A DNA stretch of 64,000 nt from positions 1 through 64,000 of the forward strand of contig JAHJSA010000055.1 in assembly GCA_018830645.1 (NCBI GenBank), read 5' to 3'. Of this stretch, positions 23,583 to 32,857 are shown in pieces. The stretch comes from Actinomycetota bacterium. Lineage in GTDB: Bacteria > Actinomycetota > Thermoleophilia > RBG-16-64-13. The notes under the pieces were generated by a model, which was not told where the DNA came from, did not search any database, and saw only the letters and a list, made by a program, of their open reading frames with translations. Position numbers and translations under genes: made by a program. How positions within the stretch are numbered: position 1 is the first letter of the stretch; each line of letters starts with the position of its first letter.

Positions 23583-25628
23583 TCACGAGCCGGGAGTGAC
23601 GTAATCGAGCGTGGAGCGCAAGAACTTGAGAGATTGAAGATAGAAGAGGCTCTTCCGACGAGTCACGATGTCGGCCTCGCGGAGGGCGGTCATGAACGAC
23701 TCGGGGCCGTCGAAGCGCGGCATGCGCAGCATCGCGGTGCCGAGACCGGGCAGCACGTGGGCGTCGCTGCCTGCACCGGCCGCCACGTTGTACTTCACCG
23801 CGAACCGCTCGGCGGTGAGGTTGAACTGAGGCAGCATGTTCCGGGCATTGTACGTCTCGATCACGTCGATGCGGTGCAGGTTGGCCACCATCGTCTGGTA
23901 CGAGGGAGTGGTGCGTAGCCGGTCGAACGGATGGGGGACGTACACGAGACCACCCTGCTCCTTGATGAGTGAGAGCGTCTCGTCGAAGGTGAGTCCCTTC
24001 GGGATGAGCTCCTCGAGGAAGAGACCGATCACCTCTCCCTGCTGTGTCATGACCTCCTCGGCCACGATCACGAAGAGGTCGTCTCCGGCCAACTCACGGG
24101 CCAGACGGGCGCCCTCGATCGCGTTGTGGTCGGTGACGGCGATCGCGCCGAGGCCCACTTCGTGGGCGGTGGCGATCACGTCTTCCACCGAACTCGTGCA
24201 GTCGCGCGAGTGGGAGGTGTGCATGTGCAGGTCGGCGTGGATCCATCCTCCCGGAGCCACGATCGGCCCCGATGCCCTGCGATCGAGACGGCGCCTCGGC
24301 CTGGCTACGGCAGGAACCCCCACCTCCCGCGCGCCGCTCTCGGCCCGACGTTCGAGCGACCGCCGGTAGATCTTGACTACACTCCCGGCGACCTCTCTCA
24401 TGTGCAGCCCCATATCGCACGCGAGGAGGTCCGCGACGTCCTCCTCGCCCCCGGCGTCCTCCACGCCCGGACCTGGACCCTCCAGCGCGGACTGCATAGC
24501 CGTCCCCAGACTCCCCTCCCGACCCGGGTCGAAGTAGGCGACGTTCGACATGTTCTGCGCGATGCCACGCACGAGGGGCAGATCGGGAGCCACTATCGGG
24601 CTGCCCGACGCCAGGGCTTCCGCGGCTGTCTGCAGAAGCCACTCGCCGCCGAGGAAGGGCAGGATCGTCACCGAGGCTTCAGCGAAGCTCGCGGCCAGCT
24701 CCACGGGATCGTTGAAGTCCACCCACTCCACCCTGGAACGGAGCGCCCGAGGGGCCCGACGGGGAGGCCACAGTTCGGCGGAGGGGGCGTGCACAGCCAC
24801 CCGCAACAGGTCGATGGTCGACGGGAAGGCTGTGGACAGCGTGCGCATGAGAGTTCGAAGGCCGCGCGAGTCGTCGCCGCGATACACGTAGAGCGCGACG
24901 CGCGGCTCAGCCTCGGGCCCGCCTCCCGGCGATGCCCCGGAGGGCCGTGCGGACGCTGGGCCGATCCGAGTGCCCAGCGGCACCAGGTGGTAGGCGCCTC
25001 CCAGACGCTCGGCCAACACGCTGGGAGCGGGCCGGCAGGTGACGATGCGCTCGTCGAGCAGTCGATAGAAGCGGGAGAGCACCGGAGCACCGATCTCGTA
25101 GGCCACAAGACCCGCGGGAGTGAGGTGGAACGTGGCGACCACAGGGCTGCGGGCTTCTCGGATCGCGGTGAAGCTGAGCGAAGGTGCGAGCGGTTCGTGC
25201 ACGTGCACCACGTCGAACCCCCCACCCACCAGCACCCGCTCGAGCCGGGACAGCACGTCCACCGGCAGGCCGATGCTCGAGACCGACCCATTCACCCTGA
25301 AGGCGAAACTCCGGCCAAGCGCGATCACCGGGATCCCGTCCGCGGCGTTGAGAGGGCCCCCTGCACGGGCCCCCGGCAAGAGGCGCTCGGGAGCGGGCGA
25401 ACCGCGCTCCCACGAGGAGAGCAGGCCCAGCACCGCCTCAGCCGGCCGGCGGGTGAGCGCGCGCATGCGCCGCAGCTCCCCGGCTTCATCCGACGATGTG
25501 AGGATCACCGGCTGATGCCCGCGCGACAGGAGTTCCCGCGACAGATCGGCCACGTGCCGGTTCACCGCGCACGGCCGGGCCCAGGAGAAGGGGGTGACCA
25601 GAGCCACACGTAGACTCTGGTCACTCAT
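23583..25628 (-). CDS. Glycosyltransferase family 4 fused to a PHP-domain phosphoesterase
   Basis: Protein of 681 aa in two parts. Residues 1 to about 400 are a GT-B glycosyltransferase (VALVTPFSWARPCAVNRHVADLSRELLSRGH at the N terminus, FDVVHVHEP, and ASVTILPFLGGEWLLQTAAEALASGSPIVAPDLP as the donor-site region). Residues 464-681 are a complete PHP metal-hydrolase domain: HADLHMHTSHS, VTDHN, EEV, VPHPFD and GSDAH supply the expected His/Asp/Glu ligands. The start ATG at 25628 is the first after non-coding-like sequence. It follows the inositol-phosphate synthase gene by 68 bases, so it may glycosylate an inositol lipid or remove a phosphate from an intermediate; both are inferences. I see no stop between the two parts, so the fusion appears real. 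Confidence 0.85.
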   Translation of the reverse strand: MSDQSLRVALVTPFSWARPCAVNRHVADLSRELLSRGHQPVILTSSDEAGELRRMRALTRRPAEAVLGLLSSWERGSPAPERLLPGARAGGPLNAADGIPVIALGRSFAFRVNGSVSSIGLPVDVLSRLERVLVGGGFDVVHVHEPLAPSLSFTAIREARSPVVATFHLTPAGLVAYEIGAPVLSRFYRLLDERIVTCRPAPSVLAERLGGAYHLVPLGTRIGPASARPSGASPGGGPEAEPRVALYVYRGDDSRGLRTLMRTLSTAFPSTIDLLRVAVHAPSAELWPPRRAPRALRSRVEWVDFNDPVELAASFAEASVTILPFLGGEWLLQTAAEALASGSPIVAPDLPLVRGIAQNMSNVAYFDPGREGSLGTAMQSALEGPGPGVEDAGGEEDVADLLACDMGLHMREVAGSVVKIYRRSLERRAESGAREVGVPAVARPRRRLDRRASGPIVAPGGWIHADLHMHTSHSRDCTSSVEDVIATAHEVGLGAIAVTDHNAIEGARLARELAGDDLFVIVAEEVMTQQGEVIGLFLEELIPKGLTFDETLSLIKEQGGLVYVPHPFDRLRTTPSYQTMVANLHRIDVIETYNARNMLPQFNLTAERFAVKYNVAAGAGSDAHVLPGLGTAMLRMPRFDGPESFMTALREADIVTRRKSLFYLQSLKFLRSTLDYVTPGS

Positions 25629-25696
25629 GACTCGACCCCGGAAACGCGCACCATGCTCATCGGTACGCGTGTACCCCGGGGACCCCGCGGTCAGTC

Positions 25697-26848
25697 TCAG
25701 CCGGCTTCGATGGGGTCCGCGACGGCGGGGTCCGCGGCGACCGGGTCCGCGGCGGCGGGCGGCGCGCTCGTTGCACCGGTGCCCGCGATGAACGCCTCCG
25801 TCGCGTCGTGCGCCTCGGTGTCGGAGACCTGCTGCGGCGGCGACTTCATGAAGTAGGAGGACGGGCCGTACAGGGCGCCCGAGATGCCGCGATCGAGCGC
25901 GAGCTTCGCGCAACGCACCGCGTCGATCACGATGCCGGCAGAATTCGGTGAGTCGACCACCTCGAGCTTCAACTCGATGTTCAGGGGTACGTCGCCGAAC
26001 GTGCGCCCCTCGAGACGGATGTAGGCCCACTTGCGGTCGTCGAGCCACTCGACGTAGTCCGACGGGCCGATGTGCACGTTCTTGGTGCCGATGTCGTAGT
26101 CGAGCTGAGAGGTGACCGCGTTGGTCTTCGAGATCTTCTTGCTCTCGAGCCGCTCGCGCTCGAGCATGTTGAGGAAGTCGGTGTTGCCACCCACGTTCAG
26201 CTGGCTCGTGCGCTCGAGACGCACACCGCGCTCACGCATCAGATGAGCCAGGACCCGATGCACGATGGTGGCTCCCACCTGCGACTTGATGTCGTCGCCG
26301 ATGATGGGCAGGCCACGCTCTTCGAAGCGATGCCGCCAGTACTCCTCGCGGGCTATGAAGACCGGCACGCAGTTCACGAACGCACACCCTGCTTCCAGCA
26401 CCTGCTCCACGTACCACTTGGTGGCCATCTCGCTGCCCACGGGCAGGTAGCTCACCACGACGTCGGTCTTGGTGTCCTTGAGGATACCGATCACGTCGGC
26501 TGTGGGGCCGGGGGCCTTCTCGATCACCTGCGAGAGGTACTTGCCGAGACCGTCGTGCGTCATGCCGCGGGCGACCGTGATGCCGGTCTTGGGCACCTCG
26601 GCGAACTTCACAGTGTTGTTGAGGCCGCCGTCGATGGCCACCGAGAGATCCTTGCCGACCTTCGTCACATCCACATCGAAAGCCGCGCTGAATTCTATGT
26701 CTGAAATATGGTAGCCGCCCAGGTTCACGTGCATGAGCCCCGGCACGAACTCATCGTCTTTCGCGTCGCGGTAGTAGTGCACTCCCTGGATGAACGACGA
26801 GGCGCAGTTGCCCACGCCGACGATGGCTACCCTCACCTTATCGCCCAA
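25697..26848 (-). CDS. ino1: myo-Inositol-1-phosphate synthase
   Basis: NAD-dependent isomerase of 383 aa turning glucose 6-phosphate into inositol 1-phosphate (D-myo-inositol 3-phosphate). The NAD-binding start is [22 protein letters not shown]. The family core is present in [52 protein letters not shown] and [11 protein letters not shown]. Length matches the actinobacterial/archaeal short type. The last 24 residues are an Ala/Asp/Pro tail encoded by three 15-bp repeats (25712-25756). It lies between the CDP-alcohol phosphatidyltransferase and the glycosyltransferase-PHP genes, defining an inositol-lipid operon. Confidence 0.95.
   Translation of the reverse strand: MGDKVRVAIVGVGNCASSFIQGVHYYRDAKDDEFVPGLMHVNLGGYHISDIEFSAAFDVDVTKVGKDLSVAIDGGLNNTVKFAEVPKTGITVARGMTHDGLGKYLSQVIEKAPGPTADVIGILKDTKTDVVVSYLPVGSEMATKWYVEQVLEAGCAFVNCVPVFIAREEYWRHRFEERGLPIIGDDIKSQVGATIVHRVLAHLMRERGVRLERTSQLNVGGNTDFLNMLERERLESKKISKTNAVTSQLDYDIGTKNVHIGPSDYVEWLDDRKWAYIRLEGRTFGDVPLNIELKLEVVDSPNSAGIVIDAVRCAKLALDRGISGALYGPSSYFMKSPPQQVSDTEAHDATEAFIAGTGATSAPPAAADPVAADPAVADPIEAG
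25712..25756 (-). repeat. Three tandem 15-bp repeats at the 3' end of ino1
   Basis: Units GGGGTCCGCGACGGC, GGGGTCCGCGGCGAC and CGGGTCCGCGGCGGC (plus-strand reading) follow one another directly. They encode the [13 protein letters not shown] tail of the synthase. Confidence 0.85.
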
Positions 26849-26893
26849 TGTGACTCCTCCTTCTCCTGCTTCGCCGCGGAACCCACGCGTTGT

Positions 26894-27481
26894 CTAGCCG
26901 GCCCGCAACTGTCGATAGGTATGTATGACCCGCTGGACCACGGTGAACGTGGTCAACGCGGCCAGGATGTAGACGATATACGGAAGCACGTTGAAGAAGA
27001 GGCCGACTGCGATCAGCACTACCCGCTCAGGGCGACTCATCAAGCCGACCTTGCACTCCAATCCAAGCGCCTCGGCCCTGGCCCTCGTATAGCTCACGAG
27101 CACGGAGCCGAGCAGGGCAACGGTCACGAGCGCCACGTCCATCGACCGTCCCTGTCGCGAGAATAGATACGCGACCGCCACCAGGATAGCACCCTCCGAG
27201 GCGCGGTCGAGCGTCGAGTCCAGAAACGATCCGAACGGAGTGACCCGGTTGGCGAAACGCGCAAGGGCGCCGTCGAGCATGTCCAGGCTGCTGGCCACGA
27301 GGAACACGACGCCGCCAACGATCAGCAGTTCCCGCGCCACCAGCACCGCCGCCACCACATTGAGAAGGGCGCCGGTCACCGTGATCTGGTTGGGCGAGAT
27401 GTGCAGCCGGTCGAGCGCGTACGTGAGCGGCCCGAGGAACCTCCGAATCCGCTCGCCCAGGAAGTCTCTCAGCTCGCTCAT
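26894..27481 (-). CDS. CDP-alcohol phosphatidyltransferase (phosphatidylinositol-phosphate synthase type)
   Basis: Membrane enzyme of 195 aa with about six helices. The family signature D-x2-D-G-x2-A-R-x8-G-x3-D-x3-D is complete (DMLDGALARFANRVTPFGSFLDSTLDRASEG). The neighbouring inositol-phosphate synthase makes inositol phosphate the likely acceptor with CDP-diacylglycerol as donor, giving phosphatidylinositol phosphate. The ATG at 27481 is chosen because MSELRDFLGERI is the usual beginning; a TTG at 27505 is possible. It is the first gene of the inositol-lipid operon, 45 bases before ino1. Confidence 0.88.
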   Translation of the reverse strand: MSELRDFLGERIRRFLGPLTYALDRLHISPNQITVTGALLNVVAAVLVARELLIVGGVVFLVASSLDMLDGALARFANRVTPFGSFLDSTLDRASEGAILVAVAYLFSRQGRSMDVALVTVALLGSVLVSYTRARAEALGLECKVGLMSRPERVVLIAVGLFFNVLPYIVYILAALTTFTVVQRVIHTYRQLRAG

Positions 27482-27583
27482 GGTATGGCCGCGTCTACTC
27501 TGCAAAACGCACTGATTCTAACAGCACCCCGAACGGCCCGACAAACCACACGGCCACGGGCCCTCGAGGCGGCGTGGGGTGCT

Positions 27584-28816
27584 TCACTCCCGCACGCCCA
27601 CGGTGTCTTCGTGCGCGGAGGGGGCGGGGGTTGTATCGGAAGTGGTCTCGACGGTGTGTTCGGGGGTGGGCTGGGGGGTGTCGCTGAAGCCCGGTCCCGC
27701 GCCCCCGATGTTCGGCACTTCCACCGGTACCACGTCGTCATCGCCCACCCATGCGGCGCGCGAGAGGCGAAACTCGAAGAAGTCGAAGGTGTGGCGCGCC
27801 ATGGCAAGGATCGGGAGCACGGCCAGCATGCCCACGATACCGCCCACCTCGACGCCGGCGAGCAGGGAGAAGATGACTACCAGTGGGTGCACCCCCACCG
27901 AAGTGCCCATGATGTTCGGCACGAGGATGTGGTTCTCGAGCAACTGCACAAGCCAGAACAGCACGGCCACCCAGACGGCCGTCATCGGACTGTGAAAAAG
28001 GGCTAGAAGCACGGGAGGGATGGCCCCGAGCCAAGGCCCGACGTACGGGATAACCTCGGTGACGCCCGCCCACACCCCGAAGAGCAACGCGTACTGACTC
28101 CCCTCGGGCCAGACTCCCACCACGTCCCAACCCAACACCCAGACCCCGAGACCGGCGGCGAGCCCCACCGAAGAAGCCAAGACGGCCTGCCCCTTCACGT
28201 AGCGGGTGAACGAGACCTGCATGCCGCGCAGATATGCTTCGGCCACCACATCATCGGTGGGAAAGGCGCGAACAAGGGAGCCGAAGATGCGCCGCCCGTC
28301 GATGAGCATGTAGAAGCTCGCGATCAAGACGAGCAGCACCGTCGCCGCCCCTCCCGCCACTCCCACCCCGAGATTGAAGATCGTGCCCAGCGACTGCAGC
28401 CCCTTGCTACCCAGCCATTCGGTGGAGAGCGCCGCGACCCCGCTCAGATCTACGACGATGTCGTAGCGGGCCAGGTATGCCTCGTAGGTGGGGAGCTGCT
28501 GGTTGAACATGGCCCCCCACTCGGGTGCGCGCTCCACGAGCGCCCGTGCCTGCCGGGCGAGCGGCGGAACGGCTACGAACAGGAAGAGCCCGAGTATCGA
28601 CAGGAGTGCGAGGTAGACCACGGGCACGCTCACCCCTCGAGGCAGCCGGATGCGTCTTCGCAGGATCTCTGCGACCGGGTTCAGGAGCAGGGCGACGAGG
28701 GTAGCCATGAGGAGCACGAAGAGGGCGTGACTCACCGAGCGGGCCAGGTAGACGCCCAATCCCACGGCGAGCGGCAGCATGACCAGTTGGACCCAACGGG
28801 GTATCGTTACCTGCAA
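27584..28816 (-). CDS. AI-2E-family (YhhQ/PerM-type) membrane permease
   Basis: Membrane protein of 410 aa in the AI-2E transporter family, with about eight helices. The pattern is typical: two or three N-terminal helices, a long extracellular region (about 70-150, SHALF.. ARQARALVERAPEWGAMFNQQLPTYEAYLARYD), the conserved GYFVKGQ-like FTRYVKGQAVLASSVGLAAGLGVWVLG, and a final group including PYVGPWLGAIPPVLLALF and ENHILVPNIMGTSVGVHPLVVIFSLLAGVEVGGIVGM. Members include Na+/H+ antiporters and exporters of unknown substrates; the AI-2 label is historical. About 50 C-terminal residues are acidic and disordered. It lies upstream of the inositol operon and divergent from the M23-like gene. Confidence 0.85.
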   Translation of the reverse strand: MQVTIPRWVQLVMLPLAVGLGVYLARSVSHALFVLLMATLVALLLNPVAEILRRRIRLPRGVSVPVVYLALLSILGLFLFVAVPPLARQARALVERAPEWGAMFNQQLPTYEAYLARYDIVVDLSGVAALSTEWLGSKGLQSLGTIFNLGVGVAGGAATVLLVLIASFYMLIDGRRIFGSLVRAFPTDDVVAEAYLRGMQVSFTRYVKGQAVLASSVGLAAGLGVWVLGWDVVGVWPEGSQYALLFGVWAGVTEVIPYVGPWLGAIPPVLLALFHSPMTAVWVAVLFWLVQLLENHILVPNIMGTSVGVHPLVVIFSLLAGVEVGGIVGMLAVLPILAMARHTFDFFEFRLSRAAWVGDDDVVPVEVPNIGGAGPGFSDTPQPTPEHTVETTSDTTPAPSAHEDTVGVRE

Positions 28817-28886
28817 GTCGCCTTCCTTCTCTTGACGGTTCCCCCGCCCAATGCGGGCATTTCTGGTCTTCGTGCCCCACCCATGT

Positions 28887-28892
28887 TACTGT
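28887..28892 (+). promoter_or_regulatory. Possible -10 box for a leaderless M23-like gene
   Basis: TACTGT ends 7 bases before the ATG at 28900. No Shine-Dalgarno sequence lies between, as in the adenosine deaminase gene. Confidence 0.35.
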
Positions 28893-28899
28893 ACGGTTG

Positions 28900-29697
28900 A
28901 TGTCAGCGCAGCTTTCTCGACAAAACATCGAGCGCACGAAGCGCCGCAGACTGATAGTGGTTCGGCGCAGACGGCTCCGTTTCGGGGTCGCGCTCGTTCT
29001 GGGCTTCCTTGCCATGACCGCATACACCGTGTTCTCGCTGGTGGAGCGCTCGACGGCGCAGGTGACCGGAACCGAACTCCTCGTGGTCGACAAGCCCGCC
29101 ACGGGGGGGCCCGTTGACGCTGCGGGGCCCATGTACCCCGTGTTCGCCCGACTCGACACCCGCAACCTCGTTCTCCCTGTCGCGGCGCAGGCCGCCACCA
29201 TCATCGCCTACCATCCCCTCATGGACGAGCGCGCGGTCGCCCTGACCCCGGTGGGCAACCAGGTGAACGGTAGCGTGGTGTCCCGCAGCCTCAAGCGTGT
29301 CTTCTCCGAAGCCTCCGCGGTGCGCTATTACCTGATCAAGGACAAGGAGCGCAACCTCTCAGGCACCGGATGCGTCGATGTGGGCGCACCTGCGGGCACG
29401 CCCATCGTGAGCCCGGTGTCCGGCGTGATCACGGGCGTCACCGAGTACAATCTGTACGGGAAATACCCCGACGTGCAGATCGACATCGCGCCCGACGGCG
29501 TGGGCGACGTGACGCTCTCGTTGCTCTTCGTGGACGAACCTACCGTCAAGATCGGTCTGGTGGTGGTGGAGGGCAAGACTCAGCTGGGGAAAGTACGGGC
29601 GCCGCAGGGTGATCTTGGAGAGACCCTCGCTGAGTTCACGCGCGACACCGGCAGCCACGTGCATATTCAAGTGACCCGAGGGATCCCAGGCGAGTAG
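28900..29697 (+). CDS. Membrane-anchored M23/LytM-like protein (probably degenerate)
   Basis: Protein of 265 aa with a basic N terminus, one transmembrane helix (about residues 30-48) and an extracytoplasmic domain. The C-terminal part resembles a LytM/peptidase M23 domain: GCVDVGAPAGTPIVSPVSGVITGVTEY, then a barwin-like strand series and GSHVHIQVTRG. In active enzymes a zinc site uses H-x3-D and H-x-H. Here the first His-Asp pair is replaced (GCVDVGAP keeps only the Asp) while HVHIQV remains, so activity is doubtful; it may act as a cell-wall binding or activating factor. Start at the ATG at 28900; a TTG just before is in frame. Confidence 0.7.
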   Translation: MSAQLSRQNIERTKRRRLIVVRRRRLRFGVALVLGFLAMTAYTVFSLVERSTAQVTGTELLVVDKPATGGPVDAAGPMYPVFARLDTRNLVLPVAAQAATIIAYHPLMDERAVALTPVGNQVNGSVVSRSLKRVFSEASAVRYYLIKDKERNLSGTGCVDVGAPAGTPIVSPVSGVITGVTEYNLYGKYPDVQIDIAPDGVGDVTLSLLFVDEPTVKIGLVVVEGKTQLGKVRAPQGDLGETLAEFTRDTGSHVHIQVTRGIPGE

Positions 29698-29731
29698 CAC
29701 GATCCCAGACGAGTAGCCCGCCCGCGTCGCG

Positions 29732-30223
29732 TCAGCGACCAGCCGCGTCGTTCTTACCCCGGCGCAGCAACCCCCGCAGGCCGCCGCCCTTCTCGCCCTT
29801 CGACGATGCGCCCGCGCCTAGTTTGAGTATCTCCTTCACCAGCTCCACGCGTAGCTCCTGACTCGGAAGCCGCTTGAACATGTGATCGACGCGGGCCGCC
29901 ATCTCGGGCTGGGGAGCGTAGGTGTAGAGCACGTCCCCGCGCGGACCGAAGGCGCGACGTATGAGGCCCCTGGAGATAAGCCTGTCGAACGTGGGCGTCA
30001 GATCACGCTCGGCGCGCCCGACCACATGCGCGATCAGTTCGGCCGGCATGTCTTCCGCGCGGCGCGAGTGCAGGCATTCGAGCACATCCCAACAGGCGAA
30101 GGTGGGAACGAGATCGCGCGCCCACTCGTCCACCGGCTCCGCGGGGTCCGTGGCGCCGGTATCCGGAACGCCAGGGTCCACCGCTCGATCTTCGGGGAGT
30201 GGGTCGCCGAAGTCAGATCCCAC
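29732..30223 (-). CDS. Winged-helix-like hypothetical protein
   Basis: Protein of 163 aa that I cannot name. After an acidic, Pro-rich N terminus there is a helical region FACWDVLECLHSRRAEDMPAELIAHVVGRAERDLTPTFDRLISRGLIRRAFGPRGDVLYTYAP, which fits a winged helix with a beta-wing (GDVLYTYAP). It ends with a helix and a Gly/Lys/Arg tail. It may bind DNA. It overlaps the 3' end of thioredoxin reductase by 11 bases on the same strand, so the two are probably co-transcribed. Confidence 0.65.
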   Translation of the reverse strand: MGSDFGDPLPEDRAVDPGVPDTGATDPAEPVDEWARDLVPTFACWDVLECLHSRRAEDMPAELIAHVVGRAERDLTPTFDRLISRGLIRRAFGPRGDVLYTYAPQPEMAARVDHMFKRLPSQELRVELVKEILKLGAGASSKGEKGGGLRGLLRRGKNDAAGR

Positions 30224-31151
30224 AGGTCTTTGCCTCGATGTATCGGAGGGCGTCGAAAGCCGCCGACGCTCCCCCGGAGGCGGCGGTCACCACCTGCTTG
30301 AGCGTGTTGGCGGTGAGATCACCCGCTGCCCACAGCCCGGGCACCGAGGTGAGCCCCGAGTTGTCGACGGTCACGAACCCGAACTCGTCGAGACCCGCGA
30401 AGTCCAGAAGCAGCTCGTTCACCGGGTCGACCCCCACGAAGATGAAGACGCCGTCGAGCGGGAGGAACTCGTCGGGCTCCCCTTTGGTCGAAGCGAGCCG
30501 CACCCCCTTCACCTTGCCGCCCTCGCCCACGATCTCAGAGACGACGCGGCTCCAGCGCACGTCGATCTTCTCGTTCTGGAAGCAGTACTCCTGGATGCAC
30601 TCGGTAGCACGCAGCTGATCACGTCGATGTACCACCGATACCGTGGTGGCGAACTTCGTGAGGAAGAGCGCCTCCTGGAGGGCCGCGTCCCCGCCCCCCA
30701 CCACGCATACGGCCTTGTCACGGAAGAAGGCGCCGTCGCACGTGGCGCACCACGAGACCCCGCGGCCGGTGAACTCGGCCTCGCCCGGCACGCCGAGCTT
30801 CTTGGGCACCGCTCCCGTGGCCACGATCACCGCGCGGGCCCCGATCTCCTCCCCGTCTACGGTGAGCACGAAATCGGTGCCCTCGGTACGGATGGACTCG
30901 ACGGGGCTGAACGTGCGGAACTCGGCGCCGAACCTCTCGGCCTGCTTGAGCATGAGCTCGCCGAGATCGGATCCGGAGATGCCCTCCGGGAAGGCGGGGT
31001 AATTCTCCACCCACTCAGTGGTGACGATCTGCCCACCGGGGAGCCCCTTCTCGAAGACCACGGTGCGCGCCCGGGCACGGGCTCCGTACAGCGCGGCCGC
31101 CATCCCGGCCGGACCCCCGCCCACGATGGCGATATCCAACATCTCTGTCAC
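30213..31151 (-). CDS. trxB: Thioredoxin reductase
   Basis: FAD- and NADPH-dependent disulfide reductase of 312 aa, the standard bacterial size. FAD-binding GGGPAGMAAALYGARARART, active-site CATCDGAFF, NADPH-binding GGGDAALQEALFL and C-terminal PGLWAAGDLTANTLKQVVTAASGGASAA are all present. The start is GTG at 31151 with AGGAGGG 5 bases upstream and a TTGATA-16-TACTAT promoter just before. It reduces thioredoxin for protein and peroxide reduction in the cytoplasm. No thioredoxin gene is adjacent. Confidence 0.95.
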   Translation of the reverse strand: MTEMLDIAIVGGGPAGMAAALYGARARARTVVFEKGLPGGQIVTTEWVENYPAFPEGISGSDLGELMLKQAERFGAEFRTFSPVESIRTEGTDFVLTVDGEEIGARAVIVATGAVPKKLGVPGEAEFTGRGVSWCATCDGAFFRDKAVCVVGGGDAALQEALFLTKFATTVSVVHRRDQLRATECIQEYCFQNEKIDVRWSRVVSEIVGEGGKVKGVRLASTKGEPDEFLPLDGVFIFVGVDPVNELLLDFAGLDEFGFVTVDNSGLTSVPGLWAAGDLTANTLKQVVTAASGGASAAFDALRYIEAKTCGI

Positions 31152-31183
31152 AAGTACCCTCCTACTACCGTACGCCTAAATAT

Positions 31184-31211
31184 ATAGTATGCCCCAGGAA
31201 GAGGATATCAA
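31184..31211 (-). promoter_or_regulatory. trxB promoter
   Basis: On the minus strand, TTGATA (31211-31206) and TACTAT (31189-31184) are 16 bases apart, within an AT-rich patch. The -35 overlaps the stop codon of the upstream radical SAM gene. Confidence 0.6.
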
Positions 31212-32677
31212 GACCCCTTCCACCTACCAGACACGGGTCGTGCCGCCCCCAGGTGCCGGAGTGCGCGAGGCGGGATCCCCCGCTTCACCACGCTTTTCCA
31301 GCGCGGACCGAACAGACGCATCACGAGTTCCCGGCGTCGCAGGATCTCGGCCTCGTCGAGCCCCCGAGACGTCACGCCAATGACCGTGCGCGTGCTCATG
31401 ACACCGGGGCGGTGGAGCGGATCGTCGTACGAGGCATCGATATCGCACCCCTCGGCCCGGCACCGCTCCAGCAAACGCGTGCCGGGGTAGGGTTGGGCCA
31501 GGTTCATAGAAACGGTGACCGGACCTCCGAGCGCCCGGATGCGCTCCAGGTACCGCAATCCCGACTCGAACATCTCCTTGGTCTCTCCGGGATATCCGAT
31601 CATGTAGAAGAGCGTGATGCGAGGAATCCCGAGCTGCACGCACAGCTTCACCATCTCGAAGGCAGCTCCCAGGTCCAGGTGCTTCCCCATGAGGTCGTGC
31701 ATGAGCGGATCGCCATGTTCGAGACCGAACACCACCTCCGTGCAGCCGCTGCGCATCATGAGGTGCAGGAGGTCACGATCGATGCCGTCGATGCGGATGC
31801 CGTTGGGAGGCCGCCACGTGAAAGGTACGTCGCCCGCCGTCTCGCGCAGGCGCACGAACCCCTCGAGGATCGAGGCCGCCCGTCCCCTATCGAGCGTGAA
31901 GTTGTCGTCTTCGATCTCGATGGCCCGCACGCCGAACCCCCGCACGAGCCGTTCCACCTCGTCGAGGACCACCTCCGCGGACCGAGCTCGAAAACTGCGA
32001 CCGTAGACCGGGTGGATCGAGCAGAACTCACAGTCGAAAGGACAACCGCGGGACGTGACCACCGATGCGGTCCGCCCGGTGGCCCCCCGCGGCGAACAGC
32101 CCAGGTACTTGGTGAAGTGCGGCACCTCGGTGTCGGGCGGCGCCAGCGTATCCAGATCGGCCACGAGGCGGCTGCGTTCGAAAACACCCTCCCGCGAGCC
32201 GTTCGGACAGTAGGTACCCGCGAGCCCCGCGGCCCCCACACCGTCGGCCAGAGCCGCGAGCACCGTCTCTCCCTCGCCGACCACGATGGCGTCCACTTCG
32301 GCCCGAAGCGCCGACTCCGGCTGCGCCGAGGGATAGACCCCTCCCATGACGAGAAGCGCATCGGGGAACCTGCCCTTCAGCGCGGCGCACAGCTCGTGCA
32401 CGAGGGGAGCCGACTGACTGAACGGTGCCGTGACGCCGATCAGCTGCACGTCTTCCGGGACCCGCTCGACGATGGCTTCGGGCGCGAGACCAACCAGCCA
32501 GCCCCCGGCCTCAGCACGCCTCTCTTGGAACCCGAGCAATAGCGCGTCCACCAGGGTGACCTCGTGGCCGAGTGAGCGCAGGTGCGACGAGAGCCCCCGC
32601 AGGCCGAGGCAATGCGAGAGCACCGCATCTTCTCGACGCGGGAATAGGAACGGCGGGTTCACCAGACAGACCTTCAC
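31208..32677 (-). CDS. B12-binding radical SAM protein
   Basis: Protein of 489 aa. The N-terminal cobalamin-binding domain (about 1-150) includes KVCLVNPPFLFPRRED, GVTAPFSQSAPLV and VVGEGETVLAALADG. The radical SAM core has the cluster motif SRGCPFDCEFCSIHPVYG (C-x3-C-x2-C). The C-terminal region includes GLEHGDPLMHDLMGKHLDLG and FYMIGYPGETKEMFESGL, as in the BchE/HpnJ-like group of methyltransferases, cyclases and oxygen-independent hydroxylases. The specific reaction is unknown. Neighbours (MATE-like flippase upstream, trxB downstream) do not settle it; a lipid or cofactor modification is possible. Confidence 0.88.
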   Translation of the reverse strand: MKVCLVNPPFLFPRREDAVLSHCLGLRGLSSHLRSLGHEVTLVDALLLGFQERRAEAGGWLVGLAPEAIVERVPEDVQLIGVTAPFSQSAPLVHELCAALKGRFPDALLVMGGVYPSAQPESALRAEVDAIVVGEGETVLAALADGVGAAGLAGTYCPNGSREGVFERSRLVADLDTLAPPDTEVPHFTKYLGCSPRGATGRTASVVTSRGCPFDCEFCSIHPVYGRSFRARSAEVVLDEVERLVRGFGVRAIEIEDDNFTLDRGRAASILEGFVRLRETAGDVPFTWRPPNGIRIDGIDRDLLHLMMRSGCTEVVFGLEHGDPLMHDLMGKHLDLGAAFEMVKLCVQLGIPRITLFYMIGYPGETKEMFESGLRYLERIRALGGPVTVSMNLAQPYPGTRLLERCRAEGCDIDASYDDPLHRPGVMSTRTVIGVTSRGLDEAEILRRRELVMRLFGPRWKSVVKRGIPPRALRHLGAARPVSGRWKGS

Positions 32678-32857
32678 GATCCTCCACTACGGACGTTGCC
32701 GCCGCCTCCGGGCGGGCACGGTCGTCGGGGAGTCCCATGACCGGGGAGTCCCGCGACCACAGTGCCACACTACCACCGCAGCGGGAAGACTTCCCGGCGA
32801 ACGGCGTCTCTCGCACCGCTGCGCGGGTATTCTCGCCGGCCGGAAGGCCATCGGTCC

